Shown in pieces: positions 1 through 8,223 of a stretch of DNA of 64,000 nucleotides. How positions within the stretch are numbered: position 1 is the stretch's first letter; each line of letters opens with the position of its first letter. The stretch covers positions 1 to 64,000 of the forward strand of contig JAEBDY010000025.1 of assembly GCA_049997955.1 (NCBI GenBank), read 5' to 3'. The stretch comes from Umezawaea sp049997955 (GTDB lineage: Bacteria; Actinomycetota; Actinomycetes; Mycobacteriales; Pseudonocardiaceae). Both the position numbers and the translations under genes were made by a program. Under the pieces are notes generated by a model. The model was not told where the DNA came from and made no database searches. It saw nothing but the letters and a program-made list of their open reading frames with translations.

Positions 1-60
1 TTGATCGCTCCGAACAATCACTGACAATTGCTGTCAGTTGTCCAGTGTGATCTCAAAGGA

Positions 61-126
61 AACCCATTGACTGGGTTCATATAAGTTACTGGCTATTCGG
101 CACGCTGTTGAGTTCTCAAAGAACAC
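61..126 (-). promoter_or_regulatory. rRNA operon leader with boxA-type antitermination element
   Basis: Read on the minus strand, 105-126 contains TTTGAGAACTCAACAG, the sequence conserved in actinobacterial rRNA leaders around boxA. It is followed by a short inverted repeat (61-66 with 72-77) and another near 23-37, of the kind found at RNase III processing stems before 16S rRNA. The 16S gene itself must begin left of base 1 and run off the window. No protein gene is seen between here and tyrS. Confidence 0.8.
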
Positions 127-362
127 GTGCACACCATCACCAGCCGCAAGTCTGCGACCCGATCCGGGGCATGTGCATATTCAAAGCTGAAGGTTTTGCT
201 CAAGTGAAACTAGACGCCCTGGTCAAATCAACCCGTAGGGGCTGCCGACTGGGTCTTCCCGTTTCGGAGATTGCCCACACTACCACAAGTTCTGGAAGCT
301 TGGTTCGCACTCTCCGTCTGGCTCCGGCCCGCTGGGCGGTCCGTGTTGGCCTGACTTGGAGA

Positions 363-391
363 AAGTTACACGTGCTGGAACACGAGGTCAA
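363..391 (-). promoter_or_regulatory. rRNA operon promoter
   Basis: On the minus strand a -35 hexamer TTGACC (386-391) and a -10 hexamer TAACTT (363-368) are separated by exactly 17 bp and point toward the 16S leader. Another TTGACC lies at 221-226 and a TAGTTT at 207-212, but their spacing is wrong for one promoter, so further rrn promoters in 127-500 are possible but not assigned. Confidence 0.7.
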
Positions 392-519
392 ATCGGGGGT
401 CCGACAACCGACACCTGCAGAAAAACCGCAGGTCAGGTCAGGTACGCCAGCCCTAGGAGCACGCTATCGCACCGCCGTTCCGCGCAACAGTGTGACCGCC
501 GTCACTCAAAAGAGAGCGA

Positions 520-554
520 AACGGCCGCCGTCCCACAGCGGGGCAGCGGCCGTT
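520..554 (-). terminator. tyrS intrinsic terminator
   Basis: A perfect 9-bp stem (520-528 with 546-554) lies 20 nt after the tyrS stop codon. On the minus strand it is followed by the pyrimidine run CTCTCTTTTG. It separates tyrS from the downstream rRNA promoter region. Confidence 0.7.
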
Positions 555-573
555 CCTGCGGCGTAAGCGCAGC

Positions 574-1848
574 TCAGAGCTGCACCTGCACGCCTGCCGT
601 GTTGCGCTTGCCCCGTCGGAGCACCAACCACTTGCCGTGCAGGAGGTCCTCCTTGCCCGGCGTCCACTCCTCGTCGGCGACCTTCGCGTTGTTCACGTAC
701 GCGCCGCCCTCCTTCACCGTGCGGCGCGCGGCGCCCTTGCTCTCGGCGAGCCCGGAGCTCACCAGCAGGTCGACGATCGTCGGCGACTCCGACAGCACCG
801 CGGTGCCGGTCGGGGCCTCGGCCATCGCCGCGTCGAGCGTGGACAGGTCGAGGCCGCTCAGCTCGCCACGGCCGAACAGGGCCTGGCTGGCCGTGATGAC
901 CTGCTGGGTCTCGCGCTCCCCGTGCACCAGGTCGGTGAACTCCTGCGCGAGCCGCTTCTGCGCGGACCGCAGGTGCGGTCGCTCGGCCGTGTCCCGCTCC
1001 AGCTCGTCGATCTCCTCCTTGGGCAGGAAGGTGAACAGGCGCAGGTAGCGGACCACGTCGGCGTCGCCCACGTTCACGAAGTACTGGTACCAGGCGTACG
1101 GCGAGGTCATCTCCGGGTCGAGCCACACGCTGCCGCCACCGGTCGACTTCCCGAACTTGCGGCCCTCCGCGTCGGTGACCAGCGGCGCGGTCAGCGCGTG
1201 CACCGACTTGCCGTCGACCTTCCTGACCAGGTCGACGCCGCCGAGGATGTTGCCCCACTGGTCCGAGCCGCCGACCTGGAGCGAAGTGCCGTACGCGCGG
1301 TTGAGCTGGAGGTAGTCGTGCGACTGGAGCAGCAGGTAGCTGAACTCCGTGTACGACATCCCGTCGCTCTCCAAGCGCCGCTTCACGGTCTCGCGGCCGA
1401 GCATCATGTTGATCGAGAAGTGCTTGCCGACGTCGCGCAGGAACTCCAGCACGGGCACCTGGCCGGTCCAGTCGAGGTTGTTGGCCACGACGGCGCCGGT
1501 CGGGGTGTCGTCGAAGTCGACGAACCGCTCCAGCTGGCCGCGGATCCGACCAGCCCACTCGGCGACCGTGTCGAGCGTGTTCAGCGTCCGCTCACCGTTG
1601 TCGCGGGGGTCGCCGATCATGCCGGTCGCGCCGCCCGCGAGCACGATGGGCCGGTGACCCGCCCGCTGGAAGCGGCGGAGCAGCAGCAGCGGGACGAGGT
1701 TGCCCGCGTGCAGGCTCGGCGCGGTCGGGTCGAAGCCGCAATAGAGGGTGAGCGGGCCCGAGTCCAGGTCTTTCCGCAGTGCGTCGAGGTCGGTGGAATG
1801 CGCGATCAGGCCGCGCCAGGACAGCTCGTCAAGGATGTGCTCGCTCAC
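574..1848 (-). CDS. tyrS: Tyrosine--tRNA ligase
   Basis: Cytoplasmic class I aminoacyl-tRNA synthetase that charges tRNA-Tyr with tyrosine using ATP. The 424-residue length is normal for bacterial TyrS. Visible motifs are the HIGH-type HAGN at residues 47-50 in the N-terminal Rossmann fold, the KMSKS-type KFGKS at 231-235, and a C-terminal S4-like RNA-binding domain (about 355-420). The start is GTG, with GGGGAG 11 nt upstream. It is transcribed toward the rRNA operon and followed by its own terminator. No T-box leader is visible in the 108 bp upstream. Confidence 0.97.
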   Translation of the reverse strand: MSEHILDELSWRGLIAHSTDLDALRKDLDSGPLTLYCGFDPTAPSLHAGNLVPLLLLRRFQRAGHRPIVLAGGATGMIGDPRDNGERTLNTLDTVAEWAGRIRGQLERFVDFDDTPTGAVVANNLDWTGQVPVLEFLRDVGKHFSINMMLGRETVKRRLESDGMSYTEFSYLLLQSHDYLQLNRAYGTSLQVGGSDQWGNILGGVDLVRKVDGKSVHALTAPLVTDAEGRKFGKSTGGGSVWLDPEMTSPYAWYQYFVNVGDADVVRYLRLFTFLPKEEIDELERDTAERPHLRSAQKRLAQEFTDLVHGERETQQVITASQALFGRGELSGLDLSTLDAAMAEAPTGTAVLSESPTIVDLLVSSGLAESKGAARRTVKEGGAYVNNAKVADEEWTPGKEDLLHGKWLVLRRGKRNTAGVQVQL

Positions 1849-1956
1849 GGGGATCGATTCTCCCCTACCAGGTCAAAGCGGTTCACCGTGCAGGGCGGTT
1901 TGTGCTCGGCGCCCAGGGGGTAGTCGGTTCTCGGGGTAACCGAGAGGACTCGACCG

Positions 1957-2523
1957 ATGACGTATCCGGATCGTGAACCGCGGCGCCCGGCCGAGAGGTA
2001 TTCGGTCGAGGAGCAGCGGACCGAGCAGATGCCCGTCCGCGACGCCCATCGGGCCAGGGACGAGTACCCGACGCAGGTGGGCGCGCCCGTGCCGCTGGAC
2101 GACGAGGTGGCTCGTCGCGACGAGGCCGTGCGCCGCGAGAACGTGGTGCGCCGCGAGGAGGTCGTCGAGCGGCCGCGGGACGACCACGCCCGCGTGAAGA
2201 CCGTGCTGGTCGTCTGCGCGATCATCGACGTGGTGTGCACGCTGTTCGCCATCGTGCTGGCGGTGCACATCTTCCTGGTGATCGGCGGGGCGAACGCCGC
2301 CAACGGCTTCGCGCAGATGATCGAGAGCTGGTCCGCGGCGGTGTCGCTGGGTCTGCGCGACCTGTTCACGCCGGAGAACCTCGGCGCGCGCACGCTGCTG
2401 AACGACGGCTTGGCCGCGATCCTCTGGCTGGTGCTGCGGACCGTGCTGACGAACCTGATCACCCGGATCGCGCTGCCCGTCGGCCAGCGCCGGGTGTGGT
2501 ACCGCCGGACCGCCACCTACTAA
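1957..2523 (+). CDS. Hypothetical membrane protein with charged N-terminus
   Basis: 188 residues, no family recognised. The first 80 residues are very rich in Arg, Glu and Asp with no membrane segment. A hydrophobic helix follows at about 85-112 and a second hydrophobic stretch at about 150-172, so the N-terminal half is probably cytosolic. The gene is divergent from tyrS (108 bp between start codons) and ends at a strong terminator shared with mpg. A weak purine-rich site (GAGAGGA) lies 9 nt before the ATG. Confidence 0.75.
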   Translation: MTYPDREPRRPAERYSVEEQRTEQMPVRDAHRARDEYPTQVGAPVPLDDEVARRDEAVRRENVVRREEVVERPRDDHARVKTVLVVCAIIDVVCTLFAIVLAVHIFLVIGGANAANGFAQMIESWSAAVSLGLRDLFTPENLGARTLLNDGLAAILWLVLRTVLTNLITRIALPVGQRRVWYRRTATY

Positions 2524-2540
2524 GACCTCGCTCGACCTGC

Positions 2541-2570
2541 GCCCTCCAGCACCTCACCGTGCTGGAGGGC
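2541..2570. terminator. Bidirectional terminator
   Basis: Perfect 12-bp inverted repeat (2541-2552 with 2559-2570) with a 6-nt loop, 17 nt after the stop of the plus-strand membrane protein and about 10 nt after the mpg stop on the minus strand. It serves both convergent genes. Confidence 0.8.
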
Positions 2571-2579
2571 GTTCCCGTG

Positions 2580-3206
2580 TCAGGTCGAGGACGGGCGTCG
2601 TTTCCCGCCCTTGCGGAACGTGCTCACGGCCGGGGAGTCGGCGATCCAGAACCTCCACGGCACCTCCATCGCGATCGAGATGCCCACGCGCGGCCCCGTC
2701 GCGATCTCGTCGTCCGACACCGGGTCACCGGCGTACAGCCGGACCGACGCCTTCGGCGAGGTGAGGTCGACGCCGTTGTGCGACCGGTCGAGGCCGAGCA
2801 CGCCGGTGAGCCGCGCGGGCCCCTTGGCGAGTTCGGCCTGGCCGCGGGCGGACGGTCGGCGGATGTGGGCCAGTTCCGACCCCTTCACCACCTCGCCCGC
2901 GCGGATCAGCACCGCGCCGGGCTCGCCGTCGGTCAGCGACACCACGTTGCAGCAGAAGTGCATGCCGTAGACGAAGTACACGTAAAGGTGACCGGCCGGA
3001 CCGAACATCACCTCGTTGCGCGGGGTCTTGCCGCGGTGGCAGTGCGACGCCGGGTCGTCGAAACCCCGGTACGCCTCCACCTCCACGATCCGGACGGCCA
3101 CGACACCCTCGGGGGTGGTGCTCTCCAGGACGCAGCCGAGCAGGAGCCGCGCCGCGTCGACGGGTTCGACGGCGAGCTCCTGCTCGGTCAGCTGCCTACT
3201 TGACAC
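2580..3206 (-). CDS. mpg: 3-methyladenine DNA glycosylase (AAG/Mpg family)
   Basis: Base-excision repair enzyme that removes alkylated purines such as 3-methyladenine. The 208-residue protein shows the family active-site motif EAY at 44-46 (catalytic Glu44, base-stacking Tyr46), followed by SHCHRGKTPRN and a YVYFVYGMH strand. The GTG start lies inside the 3' end of argH (11-nt overlap), so it is translated from the argH mRNA. The pairing with tyrS nearby resembles mycobacterial gene order. Confidence 0.93.
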   Translation of the reverse strand: MSSRQLTEQELAVEPVDAARLLLGCVLESTTPEGVVAVRIVEVEAYRGFDDPASHCHRGKTPRNEVMFGPAGHLYVYFVYGMHFCCNVVSLTDGEPGAVLIRAGEVVKGSELAHIRRPSARGQAELAKGPARLTGVLGLDRSHNGVDLTSPKASVRLYAGDPVSDDEIATGPRVGISIAMEVPWRFWIADSPAVSTFRKGGKRRPSST

Positions 3207-4605
3207 GGGCTGAGGTGAACCCCCGCGCGACCGAGACCCTGTCCACGAGTCTCTTGAGCTGCTCGGCGACCCGGTCGGGTGCTGTGCCGCCGTGGCCGTT
3301 GCGGGACGCGATGGAGCCGTGCACGGTCAGGACGTCGCGGACCTCGGGCGTCAGGTGCTCCGACACGTCGGCGAACTCCTGGTCGGTCAGCTCGTCCAGT
3401 CCTGCGCCGCGGCCCTCGGCGACGCGGACGCACTCGCCCGCGGCCTCGTGCGCGATCCGGAACGGCACGCCCTGGCGGACCAGCCACTCGGCGATGTCGG
3501 TCGCCAGGGTGAAGCCCAGCGGCGCCACCTCGGCCATCCGGTCGGTGTCGTACCGGATCGTCGACAGCATCCCGGCGATGGCGGGCAGCAGGAGTTCCAG
3601 CTGCTCGACGGAGTCGAACAGCGGCTCCTTGTCCTCCTGGAGGTCCCGGTTGTAGGCGAGCGGCTGCGCCTTCAACGTGGCCAGGAGGCCGGTCAGGTTG
3701 CCGATCAGCCGCCCGGACTTGCCACGGGTCAGCTCCGCGACGTCCGGGTTCTTCTTCTGCGGCATGATCGAGCTGCCGGTGGCCCACGCGTCGTCGAGCA
3801 CGGCGAAGCCGAACTCCGACGTGGTCCAGATGATGACCTCTTCGGCGATCCGCGACAGGTTCACGCCGATCATGGCCAGCACGAACGAGATCTCGGCCGC
3901 GAAGTCGCGCGACGCCGTGCCGTCGATGGAGTTCTCCACCGGTCCGTCGAAGCCCAGCTCGGCCGCGACGGCCGCCGGGTCGAGGCCGAGCGACGACCCG
4001 GCCAGCGCACCGGAACCGTAGGGGGACAACGCGGTCCGCTTGTCCCAGTCCTGGAGGCGCTCGATGTCGCGCAGCAGCGACTGCGCGTGGGCGAGCAGGT
4101 GGTGGGCGAGCAGCACGGGCTGCGCGGCCTGCAGGTGGGTGCGGCCGGGCATGACCGCGTTCGGGTGCGCCTGCGCCTGGCCGACGAGCGCGTCGACCAC
4201 GTCGAGCACTCCGTCGCCGACCCTGCGGGCCGCGTCGCGCAGCCACATCTTGAACAGCGTGGCCACCTGGTCGTTGCGCGACCGGCCTGCGCGGAGCTTG
4301 CCGCCGAGTTCCGGGCCCGCCCGTTCGATCAGCCCTCGTTCGAGGGCCGTGTGCACGTCCTCGTCCGCGATCGTGGGCTCGAACGCGCCGGTGGCCGCGT
4401 CCGTCTCCAGCAGGTCGAGCGCCGCGATCATCCGCGTCAGCTCGTCGTCGGTCAGCAGACCCGCGGCGCGCAGGACGCGGGCGTGGGCCCGCGATCCCGC
4501 GATGTCGTACGGCGCCAGTCTCCAGTCGAAGTGCGTGGACGCCGACAGCAGCGCCATTGCCTCCGCCGGACCGGACGCGAACCTTCCGCCCCAAAGCGCG
4601 CTCAC
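3196..4605 (-). CDS. argH: Argininosuccinate lyase
   Basis: Last step of arginine biosynthesis: argininosuccinate to arginine plus fumarate, in the cytoplasm. 469 residues, the usual length. The fumarase/aspartase superfamily signature GSSIMPQKKNPD is at 277-288, and the upstream conserved region SRNDQ is at about 111-115. GTG start, with GAGGGAC about 10 nt upstream. It lies 114 bp downstream of argR; the argG gene that sits between them in relatives is absent. It overlaps mpg by 11 nt. Confidence 0.96.
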   Translation of the reverse strand: MSALWGGRFASGPAEAMALLSASTHFDWRLAPYDIAGSRAHARVLRAAGLLTDDELTRMIAALDLLETDAATGAFEPTIADEDVHTALERGLIERAGPELGGKLRAGRSRNDQVATLFKMWLRDAARRVGDGVLDVVDALVGQAQAHPNAVMPGRTHLQAAQPVLLAHHLLAHAQSLLRDIERLQDWDKRTALSPYGSGALAGSSLGLDPAAVAAELGFDGPVENSIDGTASRDFAAEISFVLAMIGVNLSRIAEEVIIWTTSEFGFAVLDDAWATGSSIMPQKKNPDVAELTRGKSGRLIGNLTGLLATLKAQPLAYNRDLQEDKEPLFDSVEQLELLLPAIAGMLSTIRYDTDRMAEVAPLGFTLATDIAEWLVRQGVPFRIAHEAAGECVRVAEGRGAGLDELTDQEFADVSEHLTPEVRDVLTVHGSIASRNGHGGTAPDRVAEQLKRLVDRVSVARGFTSARVK

Positions 4606-4665
4606 TTGATCAAGTCCCTCTTCGCTGCGATCTTGTTCGGTAGACCCCTGGTGTTCACTGTGAAC
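4604..4665 (-). promoter_or_regulatory. Two palindromes in the argR-argH gap
   Basis: The 114-bp gap holds a perfect palindrome ACTTGATCAAGT (4604-4615) touching the argH GTG start, and GTTCAC-T-GTGAAC (4653-4665). Neither is a good ARG box (consensus around TGAATNNNNATTCA). They may be operators of a separate argH promoter, but no clear -35/-10 pair was found. Only the symmetry is certain. Confidence 0.4.
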
Positions 4666-4719
4666 GCGGCCAGAGCTTACTTGAGTGGCGAGGACCCGAG
4701 GCCGCCGAGGACCGGTCGC

Positions 4720-5235
4720 TCACCCGTGGGGCTCCTCCTGCCGCGGGTCGAAGGTGTGGTCGTCCCCGGCCGCCAGCGAGGAGATCCGTTCGGCGAGTCC
4801 GGCCCCGGAAAGGGGTTCCCTGGCCACGACGATGATCGTGTCGTCCCCGGCGATGGTGCCGACGATGTCGCCGAGGGCCGCCCGGTCCAGCGCGCTGGCC
4901 AGGAACTGGGCCGCGCCGGGCGGGGTGCGCAGCACGGCGAGGTTGGCCGAGTGGTCGACGGAGACCAGCAGTTCCCCGAGCACGCGCGCCAGGCGCGACG
5001 TGCCGCCCTGGACGCCGCGCACCGGGCTGCCGTCCTCCGGTATCACGTACACCGGCGCTCCCCCGTCGGCTCCGCGCAGCTTGACCGCGCCCAGCTCGTC
5101 GAGGTCGCGCGACAGCGTCGCCTGGGTGACGTCGATGCCTTCCATGGCCAGGGTTTTCGCCAACTCCGACTGGCTGCGGATGGCCCGCTGCGAGACGAGT
5201 TCGACGATGCGCCCCTGGCGCGCGGTCCTGGTCAT
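4720..5235 (-). CDS. argR: Arginine repressor
   Basis: Arginine-dependent hexameric repressor of arginine genes. 171 residues. Winged-helix DNA-binding domain at about 1-70, with the recognition segment QATLSRDLDELG; C-terminal oligomerisation and arginine-binding domain with the signature GTIAGDDTIIVV. The ATG overlaps the argF stop as ATGA, so it is the last gene of argCJBDFR and represses its own operon. The operator lies at the argC start (10411-10428). Confidence 0.96.
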   Translation of the reverse strand: MTRTARQGRIVELVSQRAIRSQSELAKTLAMEGIDVTQATLSRDLDELGAVKLRGADGGAPVYVIPEDGSPVRGVQGGTSRLARVLGELLVSVDHSANLAVLRTPPGAAQFLASALDRAALGDIVGTIAGDDTIIVVAREPLSGAGLAERISSLAAGDDHTFDPRQEEPHG

Positions 5236-6164
5236 GACTCCGAGTTCTCCAGCAGCCACACCAGCAGCGCCTTCTGGGCGTGCAGCCGGTTCTCGGCCTC
5301 GTCCCACACCGCGCTGTCCGGGCCGTCGAGCACCTCGTCGGTGATCTCCCAGCCGCGGTGCGCGGGCAGGCAGTGCAGGACCGTGGTCTTGACGCCGGTC
5401 GCGGCCACCAGCGCGGCGTTCACCTGGTACGGCCGGAACGGGCTGACGCGGTCCAGTCCGTCGTTCTCCTGGCCCATCGACGTCCACGTGTCGGTGATCA
5501 GCACGTCCGCGCCGTCGACCGCCTCGCGCGGGTCGGTGACCAGCTCGACCGAGCCGCCGGTCTCGGCGGCGCGCTTCTTGGCGTCGTCGAGGATCCACGG
5601 CCGCGGCACGAACGACCTGGGCGCGGCGATGCGGACGTGCATGCCCGCCGTGGCGCCGCCGAGCAGCATCGAGTGCGACATGTTGTTCGCGCCGTCGCCG
5701 AGGTAGGTCGCGGTGAGGCCCGCGAGCCTCCCGTGCCTGTTGCGGATGGTCTGGAGGTCCGCGAGCACCTGGCACGGGTGGAACTCGTCGGTCAGGGCGT
5801 TGACGACCGGCACCCGCGACACCGAGGCCATGGCCTCCATGCGCTTCTGCGCGAACGTCCGCCACACCACCGCGTCCACGTACCCGGACAGGATCCGGGA
5901 GGTGTCCTCGATGGTCTCCTCGCGGCCGAGCTGCATGGAGCGGCCGTCGACGATGACCGGGTTGCCGCCGAGCTGCGCGATGCCGACCTCGAACGAGAGC
6001 CGGGTGCGGGTGGAGTTCTTCTCGAAGATCACCGCGACGGACTTGGGGCCTGCCAACGGCTTCGCCGAGAACCGGTCTGCCTTGTAGGTTTCGGCGAGGT
6101 CGAGGACGGCGAGCTGCTCGTCCGGCGTCAGGTCGTCGTCGCGGAGGAAGTGCCTCGGGGTCAT
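5232..6164 (-). CDS. argF: Ornithine carbamoyltransferase
   Basis: Makes citrulline from ornithine and carbamoyl phosphate. 310 residues. The carbamoyl-phosphate motif STRTR is at 51-55, HPCQ at 129-132, and the ornithine-binding HCLP loop near 265. The ATG overlaps the argD stop by one base (TGATG), and the stop overlaps argR (ATGA), so translation is coupled on both sides. Confidence 0.96.
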   Translation of the reverse strand: MTPRHFLRDDDLTPDEQLAVLDLAETYKADRFSAKPLAGPKSVAVIFEKNSTRTRLSFEVGIAQLGGNPVIVDGRSMQLGREETIEDTSRILSGYVDAVVWRTFAQKRMEAMASVSRVPVVNALTDEFHPCQVLADLQTIRNRHGRLAGLTATYLGDGANNMSHSMLLGGATAGMHVRIAAPRSFVPRPWILDDAKKRAAETGGSVELVTDPREAVDGADVLITDTWTSMGQENDGLDRVSPFRPYQVNAALVAATGVKTTVLHCLPAHRGWEITDEVLDGPDSAVWDEAENRLHAQKALLVWLLENSES

Positions 6165-7327
6165 CACGGCTCCAGGAACGTCGGGAAGTCGGCGACGAGC
6201 CGATGGGCGTCGATCTCTTCGAGCACGAGCGGCGGGGCGAGTCGGATCACGTCCGGCTGGACGGCGTTGATCAGGTAGCCCGCCCGCTGCGCGGCCGCCG
6301 CGGCCTTCGCCGAGACCGCCTCCCGCAGCGTGATGCCGAGCAGCAGGCCCGCTCCCCGCACTCCGGAGACGAGCGGGTGGTTCAGCGCCTCGATCCCGGT
6401 GGCGATCTCCTTGCCCACGGACGAGATGTGTTCGAGGAGGCCGTCGGAGACGATGGTGTCCAGCACCGCGAGCGCGGCGGCGCAGCTCACCGGGTTGCCG
6501 CCGAAGGTCGTGCCGTGCTGGCCGGGTTCGAGCAGGGCCGCCGCGTCGCCGACCGCGATGCACGCGCCCAGCGGCAGTCCGCCGCCCAGGCCCTTGGCCA
6601 GGGTGAACACGTCGGGCACGATCCCGGCCTGCTGGAACGCGAACCACGTGCCGAGACGGCCGACGCCGGTCTGCACCTCGTCCAGGACGAGCAGCGCGCC
6701 GTGCGCGGAGGTGATCTCGCGAGCGGCCTGGAGGTACCCGGCGGGCGGGACCACGACGCCGTTCTCGCCCTGGATGGGCTCGACGACGAACGCGGCGGTC
6801 TCGTCGTCGACCGCGGCCTCCAGCGCGGCGACGTCACCGAACGGGATGTGCACGACGCCGGGGACGAGCGGCTCGAACGGGGTGCGCTTGGGCGGCTGGC
6901 CGGTGAGCGCGAGCGCGCCCATCGTGCGGCCGTGGAACCCGCCGTCGGTGGCGACGACCCTGGTGCGGCCGGTCCGACGGCTGATCTTGAACGCGGTCTC
7001 GTTCGCCTCGGCGCCGGAGTTGCAGAACAGCACCTTGCCCAGACCGTCCACACCGGACAGTTCGAGCAGGCGCTCGGCCAGCGTCAGCGACGGCTGGTTG
7101 ACGTAGAAGTTCGAGGTGTGGGCCAGCTTGCCGATCTGCTCCGTCACCGCGGCCACGATCGCCGGGTGCGCGTGGCCGAGCGCGTTCACCGCGATGCCCG
7201 ACACCAGGTCGAGGTAGCGGTTTCCGTCGGTGTCCCAGACGAACGCGCCCTCGCCGCGGTCGAGCGTGATCTGCGGCGTCCCGTAGTTGTTCATCATCGC
7301 GGCCTGCCACCGCTGCTGGTCGTTCAC
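6164..7327 (-). CDS. argD: Acetylornithine aminotransferase
   Basis: Class III PLP-dependent transaminase converting N-acetylglutamate semialdehyde to N-acetylornithine. 387 residues. The PLP Lys is at 245 in FTLAKGLGGGLP, preceded by the LDEVQTGVGR segment with the cofactor Asp. GTG start overlapping the argB stop as GTGA. Length and gene position match argD of other actinobacteria. It may also act as succinyl-diaminopimelate aminotransferase, as some ArgD proteins do. Confidence 0.95.
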   Translation of the reverse strand: MNDQQRWQAAMMNNYGTPQITLDRGEGAFVWDTDGNRYLDLVSGIAVNALGHAHPAIVAAVTEQIGKLAHTSNFYVNQPSLTLAERLLELSGVDGLGKVLFCNSGAEANETAFKISRRTGRTRVVATDGGFHGRTMGALALTGQPPKRTPFEPLVPGVVHIPFGDVAALEAAVDDETAAFVVEPIQGENGVVVPPAGYLQAAREITSAHGALLVLDEVQTGVGRLGTWFAFQQAGIVPDVFTLAKGLGGGLPLGACIAVGDAAALLEPGQHGTTFGGNPVSCAAALAVLDTIVSDGLLEHISSVGKEIATGIEALNHPLVSGVRGAGLLLGITLREAVSAKAAAAAQRAGYLINAVQPDVIRLAPPLVLEEIDAHRLVADFPTFLEP

Positions 7328-8223
7328 GCGCCATCCCCCATGACCATCGTTCCGACACCGCTGGAGGTGAAGACCTCCAGCAGCACGGAGTGCTCCAGCC
7401 TGCCGTCGATGACGTGCGCCTGCGGGACCCCGCCGCGCACCGCCCGCAGGCAGGCCTCCATCTTCGGGACCATGCCGCTGTCCAGGTGCGGCAACATCTT
7501 CTCCAGGTCGTTCGCGCGCACCTCGTGCAGCAGCGACGACCGGTCCGGCCAGTCGGAGTACAGCCCCTCGACGTCGGTCAGCACCACGAGCTTCTTGGCG
7601 TTCAGGGCGATGGCCAGCGCGCCGGCCGCGGTGTCCGCGTTCACGTTGTGCACCACGCCGTCGACGTCCGGCGCGACCGAGCTGACGACCGGGATCCGGC
7701 CCGCCCGCACGATGTCCAGCACCGCGTCGGGGTTCACGTCCACGATGTCGCCGACCAGGCCGATGTCGACCGGTTCACCGTCCACGATGACCGGTCGGCG
7801 GCTCGCGGTGAACAGGTGCGCGTCCTCGCCGGACATGCCGACCGCGTGCGGGCCGTGGGCGTTGATCAGGCCGACCAGCTCCCGACCGACCTGGCCGACC
7901 AGGACCATGCGGACGACGTCCATCGCCTCCGGCGTGGTGACCCGCAGGCCGCCGCGGAACTCGCTCTCGATGCCGAGCCGCTTGAGCATGGCGCCGATCT
8001 GCGGGCCGCCGCCGTGCACGACGACCGGGTGCAGGCCCGCGAGCTTGAGGAACACCATGTCCTGCGCGAAGGCCCGCTTGAGCTTGTCGTCGATCATGGC
8101 GTTGCCGCCGTACTTGACGACGACGACCGCTCCGCGGAACCGCTGCAACCACGGCAGCGCCTCGACGAGCACAGCGGCTTTCAGACCGGCCTGGCGCTGT
8201 GCCGAATCCTCTTCGGCCTTCAC
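7324..8223 (-). CDS. argB: Acetylglutamate kinase
   Basis: Phosphorylates N-acetylglutamate; usually the arginine-inhibited step. 299 residues with the amino-acid-kinase motifs VVKYGGNAM near the N-terminus and VVVHGGGPQIG for substrate phosphates. The GTG at 8221-8223 overlaps the argJ stop (GTGA), which fixes the start. The N-terminal helix before the kinase fold is of the type found in hexameric, arginine-regulated enzymes. Confidence 0.95.
   Translation of the reverse strand: MKAEEDSAQRQAGLKAAVLVEALPWLQRFRGAVVVVKYGGNAMIDDKLKRAFAQDMVFLKLAGLHPVVVHGGGPQIGAMLKRLGIESEFRGGLRVTTPEAMDVVRMVLVGQVGRELVGLINAHGPHAVGMSGEDAHLFTASRRPVIVDGEPVDIGLVGDIVDVNPDAVLDIVRAGRIPVVSSVAPDVDGVVHNVNADTAAGALAIALNAKKLVVLTDVEGLYSDWPDRSSLLHEVRANDLEKMLPHLDSGMVPKMEACLRAVRGGVPQAHVIDGRLEHSVLLEVFTSSGVGTMVMGDGA

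Noticed and set aside
108..1048. Overlapping plus-strand frames across the rRNA promoter region and tyrS
   Set aside because: They lack domains, run antisense to tyrS or through rRNA leader signals, and arise from the very high GC content that removes stop codons.
1849..1956. T-box riboswitch upstream of tyrS
   Set aside because: No T-box core sequence or specifier-loop structure is visible and the leader is too short.
3292..5706. 804-codon plus-strand open frame opposite argH and argR
   Set aside because: It is antisense to three well-supported arg genes, is Arg/Gly/Val-rich without any domain, and has no ribosome-binding site.
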